DNA of 15,761 nucleotides from an uncultured bacterium (GTDB taxonomy: Bacteria; Planctomycetota; UBA1135; GCA-002686595), in the NCBI GenBank assembly GCA_913058555.1, contig CAJXRJ010000084.1, forward strand, positions 1 through 15,761, given 5' to 3'. Positions 1 to 6,992 of the stretch are shown here, one piece after another. Both the position numbers and the translations under genes were made by a program. The number at the start of each line of letters is the position of its first letter. Within the stretch, counting starts at the first letter, position 1. The notes under the pieces are model-generated. The model made no database searches. It was given only the letters and a program-made list of their open reading frames with translations, and was not told the DNA's origin.

Positions 1-93
1 CGCTCGGCTCGTTCCTTCGGGTCCCGACGCGCGGTCCTGGGGATCCACGCCGCCGGCGCCGCTCGGGCCGTCAATGCCTCCGGTCATATCCAT
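1..93 (-). CDS. Possible N-terminal fragment of an unidentified protein, cut by the window edge
   Basis: An open minus-strand frame starts with ATG at 93 and runs 31 codons to base 1 without a stop. The visible peptide begins MDMTGGIDGPSGAGGVDPQD and is rich in Gly, Pro, Ser and Asp, as in a disordered N-terminus. It lies 146 bp downstream of the FHA-ABC transporter gene on the same strand, so it could be the next gene of that operon. No Shine-Dalgarno motif precedes it, and no domain can be recognised in so short a piece. In DNA this GC-rich, an open frame of 31 codons is weak evidence by itself. Confidence 0.3.
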   Translation of the reverse strand, partial: MDMTGGIDGPSGAGGVDPQDRASGPEGTSRA

Positions 94-239
94 GGTCGTC
101 TGTTGGCTTTGGGGTGCGGGGTGCGGAAAGGGGCGTAGCAGGGCTCCCAGAGGGTAGGGAATCGCCGACCTTGGCCGGTCATCGGATCGGCGCGGCGATC
201 GTTGCGCGCAAAGGCCCAGGAATTCATGAAGCGGGGCCG

Positions 240-2831
240 TCAGCGCGCCCCGGCACCCCGTCCCCGGAGGCGTGAGCCGGCCCCAGCGACCCATTTCTTG
301 AGGCCGTCGCCGTAGGTGGCTCCTCCTCGGCTGTCGCGGACGTTCATGACGACGAGGGCCGCCCCGAGGTAGAACGCGAAGTGGAGGAAGAGGATGACCA
401 GCGACCCAAGGACGGCGGAGAAGCCCGGGTACTCCCAGGCGGGGCTGCCTGGAATCTGGGTCGGAACGAGGGCGTCGACGATCCACTTGCCCGCCACCAG
501 GAGGTTCGCCACGAAGTCCGCCAGGGCCGGCATCTGGGGCACGATGACCCCCGACATCACGATTTGGGGGATCAGGGCGATGGGCACCAGGGTCGTGGCT
601 TGGTCGGGGGTCTCCGAGACGGCGGAGACGAGCAGGCCGAGGGCGGAGCCGGCGATGACGGAGGCCATCATGATCACGAGGACGTAGAGATCCGTCCCAG
701 GGATGCCGCAGCAGGCCATCACGATCAGGAACAGGATCCCCGCCTGGGCGAGGCCGAGCGCGGCGAGCCCAGGCAGCTTGGCGAGGATATAGGCCGGGAT
801 CTGCAGGTTCACGTCGCGCTCGCGCCGGTAGATCACGCGCTCCTTGACGATCTCCTTGGAGGCGTTGCTGGTGCCGAACCAGAAGCAAGAAATGCCGAGC
901 ATGAACAGCAGCGACTTCTGCTTGCCGAAGTTCTCGCCGAAGAATTTCTCCGCGGCGGCGGGGATCCACCCCGTGCCGTCGGGGCCCGGAACCACCCCGT
1001 CGAGGCCCATATAGACAAGGGCCAAGATCAGGCCGATGGCGATGCATTGCCCGGCGGCGATCCGGAGCACCTTGCGGTCGGAGAAGAGCAGGCGGTTGGC
1101 CCGGGAGGTCAAAACCCTCAGCTGCCGCAGGATCTCCGGCGCTTGCTGACGGAATGACTTGCCGATCTGGGAGAACACCATGGACGACGACTCCGCCGCC
1201 TTGGCGTCGCCGGCGGTGTCGCCGACATGCCGGGCGAAGGACTCGCTGGCTTGGTACCTGCGTGCGAGCTCGTGCCCGTCGGAGTCGTTCAGGATCTTGT
1301 AGACGTCACTGAGCCTCTTGATGCCGAAGTAAGTCAGGCACTCGGCCGGTGTCCCGTAGAACGCCAGGACGCCGGGAACGGCCATGATGACCACCTTGTG
1401 ACAGTATTCGTCGACGTTCGCGAGGGTGTGGGTCACGCAGACGACGGTGCGACCGCTTTCGGAGCTCGCCCTGAGGAGCGCCATGATCTGCGCGTCCGTT
1501 TCCTCGTCGAGGCCGCTGGTGACCTCGTCGACGAAGAGCAGGCTTGGATCGTGCACGGTCTCATTGGCGAGGCTTGCGCGCTTGCGTTGACCTCCCGAGA
1601 GGCTGCGGACTTCTTGGCGGGCGTGGGCTTCCGAGAGAGAGGACGCGCCGATGGCGCCTTGGACGGCCCGTTGGATTGCGGCGGTCTCGGTGTCGGACGG
1701 CAGGCGCATGCGGGCCGTGTACGTGACGGCGTCGCTCACCACCAGGGAGTCGTGCAGCGCCTCCTCTTGGGGCACCATCGAGATGCTCTCCTTGAGCGAC
1801 TCGAAGTTTCGGTAGAGGTCCACGCCGTTCACGATCACCTGGCCCGACTGGGCGGGCTCGCGGGCGCTGAGGGCGTTCATGAGCGTGGTCTTGCCGGAGC
1901 CGCTGGGGCCGACGATCGCGACGAACTCCCTCGGGGGAATCGTGATGGAGACGTTGTCGAGGATGCGCAGCATCTCGCCCGGCTGATCCCTGTGGGGAAC
2001 GTCCCGCGTCAGGGCGTGGGCCACGATCCGCAGGTTGCCCCGGCGGGATTCCACCTGGAGGGTGCGGTCGAGGACGGTCAGGGAGAACGGGCCAATGTCG
2101 ATGCGGTTGCCGCTCTGAAGGGCCGTCCAGCCCTGAATGCGACTTCCATCGATGAAGGTGCCGTTGGCGCTCCCAAGGTCGCGGATGGAGAGGGCGCTGC
2201 CCTTGACCTGCACCTCGGCATGGCGCCTGGAGACCATCGGGTGGTCGAGGCGGAAACTGGACCCCTCGAGCCTGCCGATGACGCCGCCGCCCGACACATC
2301 GATGGAGTGGACCTCGATCTTCACCGGGGCGCTGAGCCCCGGGTCGAAGTAGGCCTGGGTGTTTTCCGCGGAGTCGACGCCGAAGGGGTCTTCGGTGGGG
2401 GGACTCGTCGCGTCATTGCGCTCCACCGGCATCGGTGGCGCGGTGCTCGGCGCCGGCGTGCTGAAGCCGCGGTGGGTTTGCTCGGTGTCCGTTGGGCCGT
2501 CGCGGCGGGTTTCCTGGGGGCTTCTCACGGTGCCCGAGGTGTCCACGAACCGCCAAACCTGAGTCGCGAAGCGCACCTGGGTCCCATTTTCGAGGGCCAC
2601 CCGCGATTCGGCGTGAACACCGTTAACCAGCGTGACGACGTTCGCGGAGAGTGGTTCGAGCTCAAACCCAGAGGCCAAGCAATGCACGGCGAACTGCTGT
2701 CTAGAGCAGCTTTGGTCCAGGACTCGGATGTCCGCGTCGGTGGCCCGGCCCACAAGGACCCTCGGCGCCATCAAGGACAGCGGGTAGCGCTCGCCGGAGA
2801 CGGTGTTTTCGAGGTAGCGGGTGGCAGGCAT
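240..2831 (-). CDS. ABCG-type ABC transporter (fused ATPase and permease) with two N-terminal FHA domains
   Basis: This is a half-transporter with the ATPase ahead of the permease (ABCG/White order), predicted in the inner membrane; the substrate is unknown. From the ATG at 2831 it is 863 residues. A first, divergent FHA domain covers about 20-97. A low-complexity Ser/Thr/Pro linker follows, then a canonical FHA domain at about 170-255 with GR, SRRHA and DLGSANGT. The nucleotide-binding domain has Walker A GPSGSGKT (308-315), Q-loop Gln355, signature LSGGQ (411-415), Walker B LLFVDE (431-436) and H-loop His468, all intact. About six membrane segments span 590-830, matching the ABC2-type permease family. 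FHA domains bind phosphothreonine, so control by a Ser/Thr kinase is a fair inference, but none is encoded here. The frame also opens upstream at a GTG at 2954 (904 residues). The ATG is preferred because homology-like sequence begins just after it. It is divergent from the other FHA gene. Confidence 0.93.
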   Translation of the reverse strand: MPATRYLENTVSGERYPLSLMAPRVLVGRATDADIRVLDQSCSRQQFAVHCLASGFELEPLSANVVTLVNGVHAESRVALENGTQVRFATQVWRFVDTSGTVRSPQETRRDGPTDTEQTHRGFSTPAPSTAPPMPVERNDATSPPTEDPFGVDSAENTQAYFDPGLSAPVKIEVHSIDVSGGGVIGRLEGSSFRLDHPMVSRRHAEVQVKGSALSIRDLGSANGTFIDGSRIQGWTALQSGNRIDIGPFSLTVLDRTLQVESRRGNLRIVAHALTRDVPHRDQPGEMLRILDNVSITIPPREFVAIVGPSGSGKTTLMNALSAREPAQSGQVIVNGVDLYRNFESLKESISMVPQEEALHDSLVVSDAVTYTARMRLPSDTETAAIQRAVQGAIGASSLSEAHARQEVRSLSGGQRKRASLANETVHDPSLLFVDEVTSGLDEETDAQIMALLRASSESGRTVVCVTHTLANVDEYCHKVVIMAVPGVLAFYGTPAECLTYFGIKRLSDVYKILNDSDGHELARRYQASESFARHVGDTAGDAKAAESSSMVFSQIGKSFRQQAPEILRQLRVLTSRANRLLFSDRKVLRIAAGQCIAIGLILALVYMGLDGVVPGPDGTGWIPAAAEKFFGENFGKQKSLLFMLGISCFWFGTSNASKEIVKERVIYRRERDVNLQIPAYILAKLPGLAALGLAQAGILFLIVMACCGIPGTDLYVLVIMMASVIAGSALGLLVSAVSETPDQATTLVPIALIPQIVMSGVIVPQMPALADFVANLLVAGKWIVDALVPTQIPGSPAWEYPGFSAVLGSLVILFLHFAFYLGAALVVMNVRDSRGGATYGDGLKKWVAGAGSRLRGRGAGAR

Positions 2832-3123
2832 GGGGGGGCGCCCGGTGGGAAGCAGCTGGGAGAGCCGGTGGAAACAAGGGCAGGAGGGGCGCAGGGCAGT
2901 CCGCGGCCAAGGAGCGGGGGGATTATGCCCCGGATCTTGGATTCGTGAGGCCACCCGGTGGTGGACAGAGGGGTCTTGGGGGTGGCCCGTGGAAGCGGTC
3001 CGGCGGAATCTCCGAAAACGCCGTAGGGATCCGCGGCGAAATCACCTGCAAGGGGACAGAGGTGGTTCCGGCCGTCTCCCCAAGGCCCCCCTAGACTGAT
3101 AAGGGACCACGTCAGCCCACCCC
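2832..3123. promoter_or_regulatory. Divergent intergenic region between the FHA-ABC gene and the FHA-sigma operon
   Basis: These 292 bp separate two outward-facing genes and must hold both promoters, unless the transporter starts at the GTG at 2954. No convincing sigma-70 -35/-10 pair is visible. On the plus strand, ACTGATAA at 3095-3102, about 20 bp before the small FHA gene, matches six of eight bases of the FliA-type -10 element GCCGATAA, but no TAAA-like -35 element accompanies it. Confidence 0.35.
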
Positions 3124-3741
3124 ATGCAGAACGGAAACAACCACCCCGCCGCGGAAGCCGCCGATGACACGCTGAGTGAGCAGCCCCGCCCCCTCCCCAG
3201 GACTGGGTTCGCAGGGACTGGCCTTACCGGGTCTGAAGGGACAGATGGAGCCGCCGCCCTCACGGTGTTGAGTCACCCCAAAGAGAAAGCGGAGCGCTTC
3301 CACCTGCCCACGGCAGAGGACGTAACCCTGTTGCTCGGGCGGGGGAGCGGGGCCGACCTCGATTTGGACGACACGCGCGTCTCCCGTCGGCATGCGCAGA
3401 TCACGGTGCGCGGAGGCCGGCACTTCATCGAGGACTTAGGAAGCGTCGCAGGTACCGAAGTCAATGGCTCGGCGGTCAAGGGGAGCGTCGAGCTCCGCCA
3501 TGGCGACCGCATTCGCGCGGGTACGACGGGTCTCGTTTACTCTGCGGCCGGCGAGGAGCCCATCCGCCGGGCCGATTCCGATTCCGATGACACGGAGACA
3601 GCCATTCCTCGGGGGGCGCCACTGCCTAGTCTGGTGGCCGAGCCTTCGGCGGATGCGCAGGCGAGCTACCGGCGGGCCCTCACGGCCGTGGTCGGGTTGA
3701 TCGCCATGATCCTCGCGTGGATGTTCCTCGAGACCTTCTAG
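3124..3741 (+). CDS. Small FHA-domain protein with a C-terminal membrane anchor
   Basis: The 205-residue protein has a flexible N-terminus (1-45), one FHA domain (about 45-140), an acidic linker (DSDSDD at 151-156) and a hydrophobic segment at about 185-203 that ends two residues before the stop. It should therefore be tail-anchored with FHA in the cytoplasm. The FHA core keeps GR (72-73) and SRRHA (87-91), but the usual DLGSxNGT reads DLGSVAGT (104-111). Ala109 thus replaces the conserved Asn that contacts the phosphopeptide backbone, so binding may be weakened or altered. The sigma gene starts 19 bp downstream, which suggests co-transcription. The SctD protein of type III systems also joins a cytoplasmic FHA domain to a membrane helix, but it has a large periplasmic part that is absent here, so SctD is not claimed. 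No strong Shine-Dalgarno motif is present. Confidence 0.88.
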   Translation: MQNGNNHPAAEAADDTLSEQPRPLPRTGFAGTGLTGSEGTDGAAALTVLSHPKEKAERFHLPTAEDVTLLLGRGSGADLDLDDTRVSRRHAQITVRGGRHFIEDLGSVAGTEVNGSAVKGSVELRHGDRIRAGTTGLVYSAAGEEPIRRADSDSDDTETAIPRGAPLPSLVAEPSADAQASYRRALTAVVGLIAMILAWMFLETF

Positions 3742-3760
3742 GACTGCCCAACACCCAGCC

Positions 3761-4600
3761 ATGATGAGCGACGAATTCCAAGACGAAGACATGGGCGATG
3801 GCTTTGCGGACGCCAGTGACGGTGAGTTCTCAGGCGCTGAACTCGGGGACTCCGTGGGGGACCTCCGGGACCTCGAGGCGGAGCAGGCCTTCCTCGAAGA
3901 AGACGACGACGCGCCCCCCGCGCTGTCGCCGGACGAGGTCTCGGACCTCATCACGGCCCACCTGGACTATGCGCGGGCGCTGACCCTGAAGATTGCCCGG
4001 GGCCTGCCGGACCACATCGACCGGGAAGAACTCGTGGCCTTCGGCCAGCTGGGTCTCACCCAGGCGGCGCACCGATTCCGTCCGGGGTCGGGGGCGAAGT
4101 TCACGACCTACGCGCACTTCCGCATTCGGGGAGCGGTCTTTGATGGCATCCGCAAGTCCACCTGGCTGCCGCCGGACGTGCGCAAGGGCGCACTTCGCAA
4201 TGAGGTCGTCGACGACCTGCGCGAATCGGGCGACATCGGGGCCGACCACGGCGCGACGATGGACAGCGCCGCAGAGGAGTTCTCGAAGGCCATTCGGACC
4301 CTCGGGATGGTCTTCAACCTCTCTGACCTGTCACCGGACGACGACGAGGATGGGTCCATCTCCGATCCCGAGGCCAGGGCCGAGGAAGGGGAGGACGTAG
4401 AGAACTCCGAGGTCCTTTCACGGCTGCTCGCGGCCGTGAAGACGCTCGGGAAGAAGGAGCAAGAGCTCGTGGAGCTGATGTACTTCAAAGGCATGAGCAT
4501 GCGCCAGGCCGGCGAGGTTCTCGGGGTCAACAAGGCCACCGTTTGCCGGCGGCACCGGAAGATCTTGGACGACCTGCGAGGGAATCTGGAGCCGGCGTAG
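3761..4600 (+). CDS. FliA/WhiG-family alternative sigma factor with an acidic N-terminal extension
   Basis: This 279-residue sigma-70-family protein should direct RNA polymerase to a dedicated set of promoters. Region 2 spans about 62-145. The stretch FTTYAHFRIRGAVFDGIRKS (114-133) and the following WLPPDVRK match the FliA-type pattern of an RIRGA motif before a W-P-VR motif. Region 4 spans about 219-275, with a helix-turn-helix around 244-268. The region between them is poorly conserved and contains an acidic patch (DDDED at 193-197). The first 55 residues are strikingly rich in Asp and Glu and lie outside the usual family length of about 240. The start is the first of two adjacent ATG codons. 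It follows the FHA gene by 19 bp and precedes the type III gate operon by 135 bp, so it is a candidate regulator of that operon. FliA normally serves flagella, but no filament or hook gene is present. Confidence 0.88.
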   Translation: MMSDEFQDEDMGDGFADASDGEFSGAELGDSVGDLRDLEAEQAFLEEDDDAPPALSPDEVSDLITAHLDYARALTLKIARGLPDHIDREELVAFGQLGLTQAAHRFRPGSGAKFTTYAHFRIRGAVFDGIRKSTWLPPDVRKGALRNEVVDDLRESGDIGADHGATMDSAAEEFSKAIRTLGMVFNLSDLSPDDDEDGSISDPEARAEEGEDVENSEVLSRLLAAVKTLGKKEQELVELMYFKGMSMRQAGEVLGVNKATVCRRHRKILDDLRGNLEPA

Positions 4601-4735
4601 ACCGGCCCGGCAGGCCTGGGCCCCGCCGGAACGCCGGCGAGGGCGGCTCGGCTAGGCCTGGGATTCCGATATGCTCGGCTCTATGCAGCCGCGATGTGAG
4701 AGGCCAGAACCCGGGAACGGGCCCCGACGGATCTG
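4601..4735 (+). promoter_or_regulatory. Leader region before the type III gate operon
   Basis: This 135-bp gap holds a GC-rich stem-loop (GGCCC at 4604-4608 pairing with GGGCC at 4618-4622, around the palindrome CAGGCCTG), with no T-run to make it a classic terminator. Further on, TCCGATAT at 4665-4672 resembles the FliA-type -10 element GCCGATAA (six of eight bases), 63 bp before the FliO-like gene, without a clear -35 partner. The next genes may have their own promoter here; the evidence is weak. Confidence 0.25.
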
Positions 4736-5122
4736 ATGTTGGTCTCGACTCTGTCGTTGCTCCTGGCGGGCGAACTTACGGAGGAGCTGCCTTCCTATGG
4801 GGAGCAGCTCTTGCGGATGCTCATCACGCTCGGGGCGATCCTTCTCGTCCTACTCGTTGTGGCGAAGCTTTTGCCGCGCTGGATTGGCAAGGGCGAGGCG
4901 GACGAGAAAGGCGACGCCCTGGACGTTCTTGCGGTGCGCCGCATCGACCCCAAGACGCGGGTCGTCCTGGTGAGGGCCGGGGCCGAGCACGTGTTGTTTG
5001 CGGTGACGAGCACCGGCGCCGTGCGCCTGGCGAGCGGTCCATCGCTGGATCCAGACTTCGAGCGTCACGGGAGTCGATCTCACCCAGCGTCAGGCGCCGA
5101 TCCCCTGGAGGGCCCGCTATGA
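4736..5122 (+). CDS. fliO: FliO-like type III export accessory protein
   Basis: This 128-residue protein has a short N-terminal hydrophobic stretch, one strong membrane helix (about 26-44) ending in a basic KLLPRW stop-transfer motif, and a small cytoplasmic domain. Residues 61-99 follow the FliO pattern: a beta-rich LDVLAVRRIDPKTRVVLVR motif, then a strand leading into a TSTGAVRLA turn. FliO is a membrane chaperone that helps FliP assemble in flagellar systems, and the position directly before a FliP/SctR gene fits this. The stop overlaps the sctR start as ATGA (5119-5122), indicating translational coupling. FliO is poorly conserved and usually absent from injectisomes, so the family call rests on topology, motif pattern and position together. 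Confidence 0.7.
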   Translation: MLVSTLSLLLAGELTEELPSYGEQLLRMLITLGAILLVLLVVAKLLPRWIGKGEADEKGDALDVLAVRRIDPKTRVVLVRAGAEHVLFAVTSTGAVRLASGPSLDPDFERHGSRSHPASGADPLEGPL

Positions 5123-5886
5123 CCCTGGCGTCATTGTCCTCGACCTTTAGCTTCGCCGCGCTACAGGGCGCTGCCACGCCTTCGCCGGGGGCTTGGGACT
5201 TGGCCGCGTGGGCGGCGGTCCTCGCCTGCATCGGCCTGTTGCCGTTCTTGCTCGCGGTGGTCACTTCGTTCGGCAAGCTCGTGATCGTCGGCGGGATCCT
5301 GCGCCGCGCCCTCGGCACACCGGAGCTACCGCCGAACTCGGTCCTTGCGGGCCTGGCGCTTCTCCTGACGATGCACATCATGTCGCCCGTGGCGATCGAG
5401 GTCCATCGCGCCTACGCAGCGGACACAGCGGCGGTCCCCGCGGACGTGGAAGAGCCCACGGGGCAAGCGATGCAGCGACTGACGGCGGCCACGGAAGCGC
5501 CATTGGCGAGTTTCCTCCAGCGCCACTCGAACCCCGCCAACGTGCAGCTGTTCCAGACGCTGCGGGCACGGCTGATGGCTGCCTCGGAGACGCCGGTGGG
5601 AGCGCCGTCTCCTGAGCCATCGCTCGTGGGGAACGAGCGCTTTGAACTGCTCACGATCTATGCCCCGGCGTTCCTCCTGACGGAGCTCGCCGAGGCTTTC
5701 ATGCTGGGTTTTTTGCTCTTCGTGCCGTTCCTCGTGATCGACCTGGCGGTGAGCAACCTGCTGCTGGCGCTTGGCATGCACATGGTGTCTCCGGTGCACA
5801 TCTCGCTGCCGCTGAAACTCCTACTGTTCGTTTTGATCGACGGCTGGAAGCTGCTTCTTCAGGGCCTGGTTTTGGGGTACGCGTAG
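5119..5886 (+). CDS. sctR: Type III secretion export gate protein SctR (FliP/YscR family)
   Basis: SctR forms the core of the inner-membrane export gate with SctS and SctT. The 255-residue protein has a membrane region at 27-60 with LLPFLLAVVTSFGKLVIV (40-57), then RRALGT and PPN (71-73), LTMHIMSPVA (83-92), a variable periplasmic-type loop of about 85 residues, and the C-terminal block PAFLLTELAEAF (183-194), FLVIDLAVSNLLLALGM (204-220) and SPVHISLPLKLLLFVLIDGW (224-243). The SN in VSNLLLALGM is usual for SctR, where FliP typically has AS or similar. This and the loss of FliP-like residues favour the non-flagellar branch, although a divergent FliP cannot be excluded. At 255 residues it is longer than a typical SctR (about 215-225). 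The ATG overlaps the FliO-like stop. Confidence 0.94.
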   Translation: MTLASLSSTFSFAALQGAATPSPGAWDLAAWAAVLACIGLLPFLLAVVTSFGKLVIVGGILRRALGTPELPPNSVLAGLALLLTMHIMSPVAIEVHRAYAADTAAVPADVEEPTGQAMQRLTAATEAPLASFLQRHSNPANVQLFQTLRARLMAASETPVGAPSPEPSLVGNERFELLTIYAPAFLLTELAEAFMLGFLLFVPFLVIDLAVSNLLLALGMHMVSPVHISLPLKLLLFVLIDGWKLLLQGLVLGYA

Positions 5887-5895
5887 GGGCAAGGC

Positions 5896-6165
5896 ATGGA
5901 CGCAGAAGCCATCCTCCAGATCACCCAGGAAGCGCTGCTCCTCGTGCTCCTCATCAGCGGCCCCGCCGTGCTGGCGGCCTTCGTTGTCGGTCTGGCCGTC
6001 GCGCTCTTCCAGGCGGCGACCCAGCTTCAGGATCATTCGCTGCCGGTCGTGCCGAAGATTGCGGCCGTGTACCTCGTGTTGCTCGGTACCGGGTTCCTCG
6101 TCATTCGAGAGCTGGCGACCCTCGCCATCACCCTGTACGAGCGCTTTCCCCAGGTCGCCCAGTAG
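5896..6165 (+). CDS. sctS: Type III secretion export gate protein SctS (FliQ/YscS family)
   Basis: This 89-residue, two-helix membrane protein has the normal family length. Helix 1 is about 14-38, followed by the conserved ALFQAATQLQDHSL motif (36-49) and PKIAAVY (53-59), with helix 2 at about 55-76. It packs around the SctR-SctT core as four copies in known structures. A purine-rich GGCAAGG lies just before the ATG, and the gene begins 9 bp after sctR, so it is clearly in the same operon. The opening LVLLISGPAVLAAFVVGL resembles SctS somewhat more than FliQ, but the two families are hard to separate at this size. Confidence 0.93.
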   Translation: MDAEAILQITQEALLLVLLISGPAVLAAFVVGLAVALFQAATQLQDHSLPVVPKIAAVYLVLLGTGFLVIRELATLAITLYERFPQVAQ

Positions 6166-6183
6166 GGCGGGCGAGCCGCACCG

Positions 6184-6987
6184 ATGGATGCCCTGGGGGA
6201 AACGCTCGTGCAGCTGCTCGACCGGCCGGAGGCCTTGGCTTTCGTGCTGCTCTTGGCTCGCCTCGGGCCGTTGATCGTGTTCTCCCCGCTCTTCGGCGGA
6301 AGGTCGACGCCCCTCCGATGGCGCATCTGTCTCGGTGCCGCGTTCGCCGCGGCCTTGACGCCCCTGGTGGGCCCCGTGGTGGACCCAGTGACGGTGCCGG
6401 CGGGGGAAGCCGCGGTGCTCATGCTCACGGCCAAGGAGCTGCTCGTCGGCGCCACCCTGGCCGTGCTGGTCTCCGCGACCTTCGGGCTGTTCGCCGCCAG
6501 CGGCGCCTTGATCGATCAAGCGCGCGGGTATGCACCGCCAGGGGGGGGAGAGAACGAGGCCGAGGGAGACTCAAGGCTCAACGTCTTCTTCTCGCTCTTC
6601 TTCGTGACGGTGTTCTTGGCCGTGGGCGGGCACCGGCTGATCTTCGCTGCCTTTGGGGGCGCGCTAGTGCGTGTCCCACTCGGCAGCCCGTTCAACGCAG
6701 GATTCGCTACGGGAGCGAATGCCACGGCCCAGATCGCCGCCCTCACAGGCGAGCTCTTCGCCGCCGCCCTGCAGTTGGCGCTTCCGATCATCGCGATCAG
6801 TTTGGTCGTGGACGTGGCGCTTGGGATGTTGAACCGCGCAACGGGTCACATCGGCGCGTTCTTCATGGGCCTGACCATCAAGGGCATCCTGGGCGTGGCC
6901 GTTCTTCTCCTTGTGATTCGCATCAGCGCCGAGGAGTTCCTCGACGCGGTGCCCCCTCTCATGCGGCGACTGGCCGAGATGAGGTAG
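6184..6987 (+). CDS. sctT: Type III secretion export gate protein SctT (FliR/YscT family)
   Basis: This 267-residue polytopic membrane protein has the usual family length. Visible marks are RLGPLIVFSPLFGG (26-39), KELLVGATLAVLVSATFGLF (84-103), GALIDQARG (107-115), a Gly/Glu-rich hydrophilic loop (about 117-130), the late helices PIIAISLVVDVALGMLNR (201-218) and the conserved hydrophobic C-terminus ending near 246. The GxLIDxxRG motif is typical of SctT; FliR usually has a different sequence at this place. SctT completes the gate with SctR and SctS. It starts 18 bp after sctS with a weak ribosome-binding site and ends 5 bp before the sctU start. Confidence 0.93.
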   Translation: MDALGETLVQLLDRPEALAFVLLLARLGPLIVFSPLFGGRSTPLRWRICLGAAFAAALTPLVGPVVDPVTVPAGEAAVLMLTAKELLVGATLAVLVSATFGLFAASGALIDQARGYAPPGGGENEAEGDSRLNVFFSLFFVTVFLAVGGHRLIFAAFGGALVRVPLGSPFNAGFATGANATAQIAALTGELFAAALQLALPIIAISLVVDVALGMLNRATGHIGAFFMGLTIKGILGVAVLLLVIRISAEEFLDAVPPLMRRLAEMR

Positions 6988-6992
6988 AGCGT

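Noticed and set aside
1227..2948. Long plus-strand open frame (573 codons) opposite the FHA-ABC gene
   Set aside because: It is antisense to a gene with intact FHA and ABC motifs, and its own product shows no recognisable domain. High GC makes such shadow frames common.
3124..3741. The small FHA protein as SctD, the type III ring protein
   Set aside because: The membrane helix is at the extreme C-terminus, so the periplasmic ring domains that define SctD are absent.
4543..5118. Upstream extension of the sctR frame to 4543 (447 codons in all)
   Set aside because: The extension overlaps the sigma and FliO-like genes and looks like low-complexity shadow sequence; the ATG at 5119 gives the correct family start.
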